A stretch of 64,000 bases of DNA from CAYSJU01 sp964431495. Lineage in GTDB: Bacteria > Omnitrophota > Gorgyraeia > Tantalellales > Tantalellaceae. The position numbers and the translations under genes are program-made. Shown here one piece after another: positions 28,073 through 35,975 of this stretch. The notes under the pieces are model-generated. The model was not told the DNA's origin. It worked only from the letters and a program-made list of their open reading frames with translations, and made no database searches. How positions within the stretch are numbered: the first letter of the stretch is position 1; each line of letters begins with the position of its first letter. The stretch is taken from positions 1 to 64,000 of the forward strand of contig CAYSJU010000003.1 of the NCBI GenBank assembly GCA_964431495.1, written 5' to 3'.

Positions 28073-28923
28073 AATTCCTGATCATAAACGCCGATGATTG
28101 CGGGTTCTCGGACTCGCTAAATGAGGCCGTGGAACGATGTTACCGCTGTGGAAGGATAACGGGGGTCAGCGTCATGGCGGTCGGCGCCCGTTTTCAGCAG
28201 GCCGCGGAGATGCTGAGGAATATCGGGAGGACCGATGTAGGCGTTCATATGACATTAACGGGAAGTCTTCCACCCTGCACGGAGGACAGGTCGAGAATAG
28301 ACACGATACTGAACAAGGACGGGACCTTCCCCGCGGATTATAAAAGCTTCGGCTTGAGATACTTACTGCGGAAGATCAGGCCGGGACAGGTCTATCTGGA
28401 ATTCAGGGAACAGATAGAGAAGGTTCTGAAAGAAGGCCTTTCCGTAACACACGTGGACAGTCATGAACATGTCCACATGTTCCCCGAGCTCTTTGATGTC
28501 ACGTTAAAACTGGCATCGGAATTTAAAATACCTTACATAAGGATCCCGCTGGAGAACCCTGCCGCGATCAAGAAAAGTTTTGCGATAAAAGACCTTGCCC
28601 GTTACGGGGGGTTGCGGGTATTCGCTTTAAGGGGAAGAAAACTGATCGCCGGAACATCGCTGAAATACAATGATGTTTTTTGCGGTCATTTTCATTCACA
28701 CAGGATAGATGACGGCATCTTATCCGCGATGATCGGTAATATAAGTGAGGGAGTGAGTGAACTGGCCGTTCACCCGAGCGTGCTGTCAGGGGATCTGGTC
28801 AAGAGGTTCCCCCAGTACAGGAACGCGCATATAGAGCTGGACGCCCTTATTAACGGCAGGTGGAAAGAACGCCTGGAATCGGAAAGGATCTCGCTGGTTT
28901 CACATAAAGAAACCGTTCGTTAA
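28069..28923 (+). CDS. YdjC/ChbG-type carbohydrate deacetylase
   Basis: The metal motif IINADDCGFS is at the N-terminus, GVHMTLTG follows at ~60, and THVDSHEHVHMFPE at ~125-140: the YdjC deacetylase layout (also HpnK). It overlaps the GT2 gene by 4 nt. Standing third after ArnT- and ArnC-like genes, it occupies the slot that the deformylase ArnD has in lipid A modification, so deacetylation of a lipid-linked amino sugar is a reasonable inference. Confidence 0.75.
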   Translation: MKFLIINADDCGFSDSLNEAVERCYRCGRITGVSVMAVGARFQQAAEMLRNIGRTDVGVHMTLTGSLPPCTEDRSRIDTILNKDGTFPADYKSFGLRYLLRKIRPGQVYLEFREQIEKVLKEGLSVTHVDSHEHVHMFPELFDVTLKLASEFKIPYIRIPLENPAAIKKSFAIKDLARYGGLRVFALRGRKLIAGTSLKYNDVFCGHFHSHRIDDGILSAMIGNISEGVSELAVHPSVLSGDLVKRFPQYRNAHIELDALINGRWKERLESERISLVSHKETVR

Positions 28924-28944
28924 TAAAATTTGATAAAAATAAAT

Positions 28945-28978
28945 AAAAAACCGCTGCCTTGATAAGCAACGGTTTTTT
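28945..28978 (+). terminator. Terminator after the deacetylase gene
   Basis: AAAAAACCGCTGC pairs with GCAACGGTTTTTT around CTTGATAA, with one mismatch. T-rich on the right and A-rich on the left, so it may work for both directions (the small gene at 29001 is on the other strand). Confidence 0.85.
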
Positions 28979-29000
28979 ATTAAGTGAACCTTCCGGAAAA

Positions 29001-29207
29001 TTAATCCTTTGCCTTTAAATACGCTATCACAGCGATGAGCAGAAGGCAGGCTGTTGCCGAGAACACGCCCACAGCGCTGAATCCGCCGCCCAGCCAGGGT
29101 ATTTGTGAAAAACCGAGAATGCTTTTGTCACCTATGAATCTTCCGACTATAGTGTAAATGAACAGAATGATACCTACTATTGCCAGTATATCTCCAATCT
29201 TTTTCAT
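29001..29207 (-). CDS. Small two-helix membrane protein, unknown function
   Basis: 68 aa from ATG 29207, preceded by a strong GGGGGGTG site; a longer in-frame start at 29267 lacks such a site. Two hydrophobic segments (residues ~5-22 and ~43-63) flank a short loop with GFSQIPWLGGG. The C-terminus is Lys-rich (YLKAKD). No family recognised. It ends beside the shared terminator at 28945. Confidence 0.65.
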   Translation of the reverse strand: MKKIGDILAIVGIILFIYTIVGRFIGDKSILGFSQIPWLGGGFSAVGVFSATACLLLIAVIAYLKAKD

Positions 29208-29297
29208 GTCACCCCCCTTATTGCAAAGGTTTGTAATAATCAGATAGCAATAAAAAAAATATACCATGCTTACTATCCAAAGTCAAAAAAAACATCT

Positions 29298-29332
29298 TCA
29301 GATGTCAGTCTTCAGCTTTCAGCCGTCAGCAG
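29298..29332 (+). repeat. Heptamer repeats TCAGNNN x5
   Basis: TCAG occurs at 29298, 29305, 29312, 29319 and 29326, exactly every 7 bp, just outside the 3' end of the tRNA-Leu gene. Confidence 0.8.
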
Positions 29333-29350
29333 TGAATTTTCGAGAAGTGG

Positions 29351-29433
29351 TGCGGGCGAAGGGACTTGAACCCCCAAGGAGTTGCCTCCATATGGACCTG
29401 AACCATACGCGTCTGCCATTTCGCCACGCCCGC
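29351..29433 (-). tRNA. tRNA-Leu (anticodon CAG)
   Basis: Read on the minus strand: acceptor GCGGGCG pairs with CGCCCGC, the anticodon loop TTCAGGT carries CAG, a long type II variable arm (TGGAGGCAACTCC) marks tRNA-Leu, and the T-loop is TTCAAGT. The discriminator is A. CCA is not encoded. Confidence 0.95.
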
Positions 29434-29473
29434 AAGGCAGGGCGATCTATTGACCGCTTGACAATCAGATGGA

Positions 29474-29502
29474 ATTATACTATAAAATAGTATTCCAGTC
29501 AA
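29474..29502 (-). promoter_or_regulatory. Promoter of tRNA-Leu
   Basis: Minus strand TTGACT (29502-29497), a 17-nt spacer, TATAAT (29479-29474), about 40 nt before the tRNA. Confidence 0.85.
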
Positions 29503-29529
29503 TTGTTAGCGGGGCGCAACAGGAAATTT

Positions 29530-29557
29530 CAGAGGACAGAAGTCAGAGGGCAGATTA
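29530..29557 (+). repeat. Heptamer repeats CAGNNNN x4
   Basis: CAG at 29530, 29537, 29544 and 29551, again exactly every 7 bp, abutting the -35 box of smpB. They are related to the TCAGNNN set at 29298. Confidence 0.75.
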
Positions 29558-29586
29558 TTGAAATCCCCCTGAAATTATGTTATAAT
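29558..29586 (+). promoter_or_regulatory. smpB promoter, probably giving a leaderless mRNA
   Basis: TTGAAA (29558-29563), a 17-nt spacer, TATAAT (29581-29586). The ATG of smpB is at 29599, 12 nt after the -10 box, with no Shine-Dalgarno between. Confidence 0.85.
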
Positions 29587-29598
29587 AAAGCTAGAATT

Positions 29599-30057
29599 AT
29601 GGCGAAAAATGGACCGGTTATATCGAACCGTCAGGCTTTAAGGGATTTTTACATAGAAAAAGTCGTTGAAGCCGGTATTCAGCTCTTTGGTAATGAGGTG
29701 AAATCATTGCGCGCTGGAAAGGGGAACCTTAAGGGCAGTTATGCCAGTGTGGAAAATGGGGAGATCATTTTGTGTAAGATGCATATCAGCCCCTATGAGT
29801 ACTCCAGGGAAGAGGAATACGATCCCTTGAGGCCGAAAAAACTTCTGCTGCATAAAACCGAGATACGACATCTCGTGGCAAAAATAAGCCAGCAGGGATA
29901 TACGCTTGTTCCGCTGAAGGTCTATTTCAAGCACGGATACGCTAAAGTTGAACTTGGTCTTGCCAGAGGCAGGAAATTTCATGACAAACGTGCGGCGCTG
30001 AAGGAAAAGCAGATAAGAAAAGAGATGGACAAGGCCCTGCGCCAGAAAAACAAATAG
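29599..30057 (+). CDS. smpB: SsrA-binding protein SmpB
   Basis: 152 aa with the full SmpB core: ATG 29599 then ISNRQALRDFYIEKVVEAGI, GNEVKSLRAGKGNLKGSY, YEYSREEEYDPLRPKKLLLHK, ARGRKFHDKR and a Lys-rich tail. It binds tmRNA and brings it to stalled ribosomes for trans-translation. Upstream in-frame starts lie in the promoter, so 29599 is preferred. Its partner RNA gene starts 15 nt downstream and shows no promoter of its own, so the two are probably co-transcribed. Confidence 0.95.
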   Translation: MAKNGPVISNRQALRDFYIEKVVEAGIQLFGNEVKSLRAGKGNLKGSYASVENGEIILCKMHISPYEYSREEEYDPLRPKKLLLHKTEIRHLVAKISQQGYTLVPLKVYFKHGYAKVELGLARGRKFHDKRAALKEKQIRKEMDKALRQKNK

Positions 30058-30071
30058 TGTTCTTTGAAAAT

Positions 30072-30455
30072 GGGGGTGACAGGCATCGACATGTGCGTTT
30101 AACGCAAGAGCAGCATGCAGAGGTTGTCAGGAGGCCTCTTTAAAAACCTGGCACACAAATAAACGCAAACTACAATCCAGTAGCCGAAGCCGAGTCAATT
30201 TTGGCTGAGGATGCGTTAGCCTCTCAATTAGCAGGGGCGAGTCCATTAGTAGGCGCCCTGGCCTACTAATTGGGCTACCAATAACAGGGACGCCTGGAGT
30301 TTTATCTTCGCACTTCAGGTTTGATCTAGAAGATTGCTCCCGGAAAGGGTCCCGTTTGCCGGATGTTCCGGGAAAAGATTAAAGGCAGAATAAGCATGTA
30401 GATACTCTTCTGTTAAGGTTCATGGACCCGGGTTCGAGTCCCGGCACCTCCACCA
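30072..30455 (+). ncRNA. ssrA: tmRNA (ssrA)
   Basis: Acceptor GGGGGTG (30072-30078) pairs with CACCTCC next to an encoded CCA (30453-30455), and the T-arm GGGTTCGAGTCCC is present. The tag frame seems to resume at GCA 30165, after TAAAC: it begins ANYNPVAEAES and ends SPLVGALAY, 34 codons before TAA 30267. That stop lies in the 3' arm of a perfect 10-bp hairpin (30245-30254 with 30261-30270). A 34-residue tag is unusually long and ends LAY rather than LAA, so the tag boundaries are tentative; the gene call is not. Confidence 0.92.
30439..30455 (+). other. Putative attachment site in the ssrA 3' end
   Basis: The 17 bp TCCCGGCACCTCCACCA at the 3' end of ssrA are repeated exactly at 34555-34571. 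ssrA 3' ends are classic integrase targets. Confidence 0.65.
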
Positions 30456-30458
30456 GTT

Positions 30459-30502
30459 AAAAAAATGGGGACAGTCCTTAAAGGGACCGTCCCCATTTTT
30501 TT
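30459..30502 (+). terminator. Terminator after ssrA, long palindrome
   Basis: 19-bp arms (AAAAAAATGGGGACAGTCC with its complement, one A-C mismatch) around TTAAAG. It ends in seven T. The ATGGGGACAG core also occurs at 54298. Confidence 0.85.
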
Positions 30503-30878
30503 AACGAAGTCCGCCGAAGGCGGACGGTCGATTTTCGACTTACGATTTTCAAGAAAAGTCCTGTAATACCCATAAAATCTCGATTGCGGTCGATTGTCGA
30601 ATTTCAATTTTCAAGAGGATCTCTATATTTGACCACCCCATATAACCTCGATTAACTCCAGCCATCATCAGTTATGATCAGACCAAAAGGTGCAAAAATG
30701 GTGCAAATCGTGGTGAAATCATGGTGGAATTTACTTCCGATATACATTTATAGATCTACACGGTATAATAGTGTTTAAATTGAAATTATTAGATACGAAT
30801 GGGGTAGGAAATATGTGTGGTTTCAACCAAAACACGTAAAACGTTTCATTAATTTATTTATATTTTATAGGAGGACAA
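30503..30878. repeat. Gene-free gap with imperfect direct repeats
   Basis: A TCCGCCGAAGGCGGA hairpin (about 30510-30524) is followed by two imperfect ~65-bp copies beginning CGGTCGATT (about 30525 and 30587) and sharing ATTTTCAAGA and CTCGATT. After them GTGCAAA is repeated twice near 30690. I see no coding region or RNA in the rest. Confidence 0.5.
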
Positions 30879-31946
30879 ATGACGACAAAATTCATCAAAA
30901 ATATATCAAAGAAAGCGGGCTTTACCCCCGGGACACTTATTCATATTGGCAAGGAAAGGACATAGAAGGTTAAGATCACTGTCATTGATTATGATGAAAA
31001 CCATTTTAAGGAAAAAGAGTTAACAGGTCTTGAGGAATGCCTTTCATATAAGGATACTCCAACGGTTTCATGGATAAATATAGATGGTGTCCACGATATT
31101 GCTCTTATAGGAAAAATAGGGAAACATTTTGATTTGCATCCCCTGGTCTAGGAAGACATAGTCAATACCGGGCAAAGACCCAAATCAGAGGAACTCGAGA
31201 GTTATATTTTCGTGGTTTTAAAAATGCTGTATAATAACGGGGATAACAGCGGGGTGGTTGCAGAACAGGTAAGTCTGGTGCTAGGCCAGAATTTTATTAT
31301 TTCGTTCCAGGAACAAAAGGGCGATGTTTTTGAGGCTATCAGACAAAGGATCAGAAAGGGAAAAGGAAGAATAAGAAAGGAAGGCCCGGACTGTCTTATG
31401 TATGCCTTGTTGGATGCGATAGTGGATAATTATTTTATTATTCTTGAGGGTTTGGGCGAAAACATCGAGAAAGTAGAAGAGAAGCTTGTTAAAAACCCCA
31501 AGCTCAGCACCTTGCAGATCATTCGCGATATGAAGAGGGATGCGCTGTTTTTGAGAAAGTCAATATGGCCCCTGCGGGAAGTTATAAGCGGTCTGTCAAA
31601 ATGCGAGTCCCCGTTAATCAAAGAAACAACTGGAATATATCTGAGGGACGTTTACGAGCACACGATCCAGGTTATTGATACCGTTGAGACTTTCAGGGAT
31701 ATGATTTCAGGTATACTTGACATATACCTTTCAAGTATAAGCAACAGAATGAATGAGGTCATGAAGGTTCTTACTATTTTTGCTGCTTTATTTATACCGC
31801 TGACCTTTATTGCGGGTATTTATGGGATGAACTTTAAATATATGCCCGAACTTGAGTGGCACTGGGCTTATTTTGCGGTTTTGGGACTGATGGCTGCGAT
31901 AGCGGGAGTTCTTTTATTTTCCTTTAAAAGAAAGAAATGGTTTTAA
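30879..31946 (+). pseudogene. corA: CorA-family magnesium transporter with two in-frame TAG codons
   Basis: AGGAGG precedes ATG 30879, and one frame runs to TAA 31946 (355 codons, normal CorA length) apart from TAG at codons 29 (30963) and 91 (31149). Flanking residues are fully CorA-like: FTPGTLIHIG before the first, and HPLV-TAG-EDIVNTGQRPK at the second, where Leu is usual. The C-terminus has two membrane helices with the IYGMNF signature (GMN filter). No frameshift is present. Either the gene is freshly inactivated, or a shorter protein from 31212 is made, or amber is read through. It lies in the ssrA-bounded island, 25 nt before the MscS-type gene. Confidence 0.8.
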
Positions 31947-31970
31947 ACTAATAAACCTTACGGAGATATT

Positions 31971-34394
31971 ATGAAGAAAACTCTTTTAATTTTAATGCTT
32001 ATGTCGCTTTTCGTCGTTCCTACGGTTCTGGCTCAGAATAACCACGAGGCTCTTCAGGCCCCCAGTGCTAAAAAGGAGCCATCCGCCAAAGAACCCAATC
32101 TGGCCGACATCATCCCGTTGTCAAACGAATTGACCAACCGGTTAAAAACTCTTGAGAAGAAGGTTGAGGGACTCTTGGATATTTCGGAGATTAAAGCGAA
32201 ATACACCGAGATTGAGAAAAACCTGAAAACTCCTTCTGATAAATTAGCAAAGTTAAAGGAGTCAAAAGACTTTAGATCGGGCAGGCTATTGGATCTGAGG
32301 GAGACGATCAACCAGGATAATAAAGAAGTTGAGAGAATCGGGGATCCTCTCAAAGAATCGATTCGCCAGCTTGGGATATGGAAAGGGGAGTGGTTGAAAG
32401 AGAGGATACTTTGGGATGAATGGGAGTCTTTCCTGGTAGAAAAGGGGGAATTCAATCAATTTCGTTCGACATTTCAGACAGCGGATACCACTATAGACAT
32501 GGCTCTTGGTCTTATAGGTCCAAAATTAGAAGCGATGCTTTCTCTCCAGGAAGAAGCCGGGAAGATCAAAGCGCAAATAGACTTTCTCGATTCCGAAGTA
32601 GACGGTCTAATCGATGCCAAAAAGAGCGCTGCTTTGATTGAGGCGTCTTTGCCGATGCTCTCCTACCAGTACTTGTCCGAATTCAGGGGTGGAATTGGGC
32701 ATGAAGTGATCGAAGGACTGGATGGTGTTCCCTGGCCGGATGGCAGGCTTTTTTACAGGTTTGGATGGATCGTTTTCTTATTGGTTTTGCTTACCGTTTT
32801 CCTGGTTATCACCATCTATCGAAATCGTCAGGCATTAGGGGAGTCGAAAAACTGGCATTTTCTTGGCGCACGTCCTTTTGCCGCAGCGCTGTTCTTTTTC
32901 TCTCTCATGGCGATGTTGATCTATGAATATTGGGGAGGGTCCATTGTTGGTAGCTTGGTAAATGATATTATCATCTTGGTCTCCTTTGCTTTGCTTATAG
33001 GCGAGCTGATAAAGGAATCCTGGAAAAAGCATTTCGTTTATACGATAATAACGATTTTTCTGGTGACTACGGTAATGACTGTTATTAATTTTCCGGTTAC
33101 ACTTTCTCGTCTATACATAGCTATAACAGCGTTAATAGTTGTTTTGTTGTGCCTGAAATGGTCGCGGAAAAACGTTCATAGTGGAGGTTCAGGTCTTTTT
33201 ACATGGTCGCTTCGCTTTGGGGCGCTATTTTTTACTTTCATCGGCATTGCAGAGCTTTGGGGAAAACATGAAATATCCTCATATCTGCTCGCATCTACGA
33301 TGGATTCTATAGTAACGGCGCTTATTTTTGTATTGTTTGTAAAAATGATCAACGGTGTCCTCGCGTGGGTTTTTAACGTTTCTCCTTTAAAGGTGTCAAC
33401 TTTGAGCCGTAAGATTGATACAGCCTTTATTGTACGAGGAGTATCGCGTTTGATTGATGCCATTGTATGGGGGTTGATCTTGCCCTCCACCATTCTTGTG
33501 ATCTGGGCAGCTCACGAGACGATGGAAGGCGCGATGAAGTGGATTTTGGCGCTGGGGGTCAACTTGGGGAGTTACAGGCTCACTTTAGGGCTATTGGTCT
33601 TCGCGGGGCTTATTATTTATATATCTTTTCTCATATCATGGATCGTTCAGAAATTAATTATTGATGCCGTGCTACTTAAACGTCAAAGGGAAAAGGGTGC
33701 ACGCCATTCGGTTGCTCGACTTATCCACTATGTGATCATATTCTTAGGATTCATATTTGCATTTTCAACATTCGGATTCGATGTTACAAAAATTACTATT
33801 ATAATAAGTGCCCTTGGTGTCGGCCTTGGTTTTGGTCTGCAGCACATCGTTAATAATTTTGTCAGCGGCCTTGTTCTTTTGTTTGAACGACCCGTAAGAG
33901 TAGGTGACAGCATTCAAATAGCAGGGAAATGGGCTGAGATAAAAAATATAGGTCTTAGAGCTACAACTGTACAGACTCTTGACCAGGCAGATGTTATGAT
34001 CCCTAATGCTGACTTGGTGAACAGTCAGGTAACTAACTGGACGCTTAGCGATCGTCAGGTTCGGGTCAGTGTCCCTGTGGGAGTAGTTTATGGTTCCGAC
34101 GTTACTCTGGTAATGCAAAAACTTATGGAGTGTGCCAAGGCCAATCCCTTAATATCTGAAAACCCTTCGCCGCAGGTTTTATTTTTGGAATTTGGAAATA
34201 GCTCACTCAACTTCGAACTTCGTGCCTGGGTTTTGGATGCTGATGACAGGCTGAGGGTGGGAAGTGAACTTCATCAGGAGATAGCCCGGAGCTTCCGAGA
34301 AGCGAATATAGTGATAGCGTTTCCGCAGTTGGATATGCATCTGCGAAGCGTTGACGATTCAATCAGCTTTAGACCATCGGAAAAGAACAAATGA
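31971..34394 (+). CDS. Large mechanosensitive channel, MscS/MscK family
   Basis: 807 aa: signal peptide (cut after VLAQ, ~22), a periplasmic coiled-coil-rich region (~45-230), about eight membrane helices from ~270, then the MscS core. The core has the pore helix (IIISALGVGLGFGLQHIVNNFVSG, ~608-631), FERPVRVGDSIQIAGKWAEIKNIGLRAT beta domain and a C-terminal alpha/beta domain. The channel opens on membrane tension during hypo-osmotic shock. It may be co-transcribed with the CorA gene upstream. It is AT-richer than the mannan locus and sits inside the putative island. Confidence 0.85.
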   Translation: MKKTLLILMLMSLFVVPTVLAQNNHEALQAPSAKKEPSAKEPNLADIIPLSNELTNRLKTLEKKVEGLLDISEIKAKYTEIEKNLKTPSDKLAKLKESKDFRSGRLLDLRETINQDNKEVERIGDPLKESIRQLGIWKGEWLKERILWDEWESFLVEKGEFNQFRSTFQTADTTIDMALGLIGPKLEAMLSLQEEAGKIKAQIDFLDSEVDGLIDAKKSAALIEASLPMLSYQYLSEFRGGIGHEVIEGLDGVPWPDGRLFYRFGWIVFLLVLLTVFLVITIYRNRQALGESKNWHFLGARPFAAALFFFSLMAMLIYEYWGGSIVGSLVNDIIILVSFALLIGELIKESWKKHFVYTIITIFLVTTVMTVINFPVTLSRLYIAITALIVVLLCLKWSRKNVHSGGSGLFTWSLRFGALFFTFIGIAELWGKHEISSYLLASTMDSIVTALIFVLFVKMINGVLAWVFNVSPLKVSTLSRKIDTAFIVRGVSRLIDAIVWGLILPSTILVIWAAHETMEGAMKWILALGVNLGSYRLTLGLLVFAGLIIYISFLISWIVQKLIIDAVLLKRQREKGARHSVARLIHYVIIFLGFIFAFSTFGFDVTKITIIISALGVGLGFGLQHIVNNFVSGLVLLFERPVRVGDSIQIAGKWAEIKNIGLRATTVQTLDQADVMIPNADLVNSQVTNWTLSDRQVRVSVPVGVVYGSDVTLVMQKLMECAKANPLISENPSPQVLFLEFGNSSLNFELRAWVLDADDRLRVGSELHQEIARSFREANIVIAFPQLDMHLRSVDDSISFRPSEKNK

Positions 34395-34438
34395 TCCTTA
34401 GGTGTGTGCCCAAAACGTGCCCATCCAAAGTGAATACG

Positions 34439-34466
34439 TGTATAAAAGTTGTATAAAATTGTATAA
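34439..34466 (+). repeat. Three tandem TGTATAA repeats near the right island end
   Basis: TGTATAA at 34439, 34450 and 34460 (spacing 11 and 10 bp, about one helical turn), 90 bp inside the right attachment-like repeat. Possibly protein-binding direct repeats; the function is not shown. Confidence 0.5.
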
Positions 34467-34554
34467 CGTGTGGAATCCATAATTTTTTATAAATAAAAGA
34501 GTTACGTCATAAGTGCTTGGGTTAGTATAGGTTAGCTCTCCACGGCCTTACGAA

Positions 34555-34571
34555 TCCCGGCACCTCCACCA
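34555..34571 (+). other. Duplicate of the ssrA 3' end (putative right attachment site)
   Basis: Exact 17-bp copy of 30439-30455, with three more matching bases to the left apart from one mismatch. It is followed by what looks like an original ssrA terminator at 34586. No tRNA-like 5' half precedes it, so it is a fragment, not a gene. Confidence 0.65.
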
Positions 34572-34585
34572 TATTGTTTCGACAG

Positions 34586-34618
34586 AAAGGCGATTCCCAT
34601 CACGGGGTCGCCTTTTTT
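34586..34618 (+). terminator. Rho-independent terminator
   Basis: AAAGGCGA pairs with TCGCCTTT, with CCC/GGG inside, followed by six T. It probably ended ssrA transcription before the island was inserted. Confidence 0.8.
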
Positions 34619-34690
34619 ATCTCTACCCCTGTAAAATCAAGTGTCATAGAACGGAAGACATGCCCGTATATCGTCAGTTATGAACGATAT

Positions 34691-35277
34691 CAGTACCGTT
34701 TATTGATTTAAGCCCAAAGCTGTACCTAAACCTAATCTTACACCTGTACCCAAAGTTAATCTCACACCCGTACCTCTCAGGTCACATAATCGTCTAATAT
34801 TTCATCCGGCTTGCCCAGAATTCTCCCTCTATAACTGCTCCAGGGGTAATCTTCAGGACGTTGGCATATTTCTGCTCTCACAGGATTCATTTCGATGTAA
34901 GTAGCGCAGTTAATGAGGTATTGATCTTTCTGGATTACGTAATTTTTATACCGGCCTTGCCATAAATGGCCGCATTTTCGGTACTTATAGTTAAAATGCT
35001 TGACATAGGACAGAGATATCCCGTGCATGATCTTCTTTAAGGCATTCTTGTCTTCAAGGTCTATAAGCAGGTGGATGTGATTGGTCATAAGGCAATAGGC
35101 ATAAATCTTGGCCTTATACTTGTTTTTCTATTTCTTTATAAGCTTTAGATATCTTAAATAGTCCGCGTCCTGCTTGAACACTTTTTGCCGCGGAATTCTT
35201 TCAAAAAAGGGTCAAAAGGGTACAGGTTTGGGATTGCGAATGACTACGGTTTAGGATTGGTTCCATAAACGGTACTG
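34691..35277 (-). mobile_element. REP-associated/IS200-like element relic with 13-bp inverted ends
   Basis: CAGTACCGTTTAT (34691-34703) is the exact reverse complement of 35265-35277. Inside each end are further GTACC/GGTAC-type motifs (ACCTGTACCC on the left, GGGTACAGGT on the right). The single gene inside is a broken Y1 transposase. Total length 587 bp. Confidence 0.7.
34777..35205 (-). pseudogene. REP-associated tyrosine transposase (Y1_Tnp) with amber codon, N-terminally truncated
   Basis: The frame from 35205 reads FERIPRQKVFKQDADYLRYL and LIKK, then TAG (35130-35128), then KNKYKAKIYAYCLMTNHIHLL, the HUH (H-x-H) motif of the family. Further family motifs are GHLWQGRYKNYVI, YIEMNPVRA and YPWSSY. 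The TAG replaces a position that is often Tyr. The usual N-terminal strand (Arg-rich, YHVxxR) is missing. These enzymes are single-strand transposases tied to REP palindromes. Confidence 0.8.
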
Positions 35278-35293
35278 TTTATCATGCTAATTC

Positions 35294-35322
35294 TTGACAA
35301 TATGCATAGGCGGGTCTATACT
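35294..35322 (+). promoter_or_regulatory. Promoter ahead of the reverse-transcriptase remnant and peptide genes
   Basis: TTGACA (35294-35299), a 17-nt spacer, TATACT (35317-35322), 17 bp outside the transposon end. It reads toward the RT fragment and the small Cys-rich peptide gene. Confidence 0.75.
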
Positions 35323-35348
35323 ATTGTTAAATTCGAATCAGGAATTAA

Positions 35349-35975
35349 ACCATAAAAAATCAGTTTCTGAAAAGAACAAGGTACAGAGACAGATATTACA
35401 AATCAACTGAACGGGGTGGCTGCAGAGGGACGTCGTTATCACCTGTTATCGGGGCCCTGTATCTTGAAGAACTGGATAAATGTATGAAAAACACTAAAAG
35501 TATCCCTTACCTCAGGTACATGGGCGATTATGTTTTCTTATGTAATAATCGGTGGAAGTTTAAACGTATAATAAAAAAGGTTTTCCGGATACTCGAAAAG
35601 CTGAAACTTGAGATCGCTTATGAAAAGACAATGGTTGGCGGAACAGCGACTAAATGTTTTGACTTTTTGGGCGTCGACATCAGCGCCGAAGGTTTAAGAG
35701 CAGCAAAAAAGAGTGTACGGAAATTCGCCGGAAATGTAGTATTGAGGCTGTCTTCTCACAGCGCTTCAGCCGCCGGTTGTTTTACCCCCGACGGGAAAGC
35801 AGATAGCAGTGATGACAGCAGTGGTTATGCCACAGGGCGGACGAAGGATTTAACTCGGGAAGGAAACTTACCCATCCCTGATTCTGTCTCAATGTACGTT
35901 CGGCGATGGTTAAGATGGGTAAAATCTATCTATGGCAAAAAAGAAGAAGACCTACGTAGAGCCTGTTCTGTATAG
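35349..35975 (+). pseudogene. Reverse transcriptase C-terminal remnant
   Basis: The open frame begins after a stop at 35346 without a good start codon. It holds RT motif 4 (SLSPVIGALYLEELDK), the catalytic box as YMGD instead of YMDD/YADD, KLEIAYEKTMVG and FDFLGVDIS, and the C-terminal YVRRWLRWV typical of group II-like bacterial RTs. The fingers domain is absent and one catalytic Asp is Gly, so polymerase activity is not expected. Its last 44 nt overlap the start of the peptide gene at 35932. From ~35597 on, the sequence is duplicated at ~36242. Confidence 0.7.

Noticed and set aside
29266..29490. Plus-strand open frame across the tRNA-Leu
   Set aside because: It runs antisense through a well-formed tRNA and its promoter; no coding evidence.
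34500..34571. A tRNA gene ending in CCA
   Set aside because: Only the 3' 17-20 bp match ssrA; there is no matching acceptor 5' strand, D-arm or anticodon arm.
30879..35205. Genome-wide reassignment of TAG
   Set aside because: TAG terminates many intact genes in the window at the expected length, so any readthrough would have to be local.
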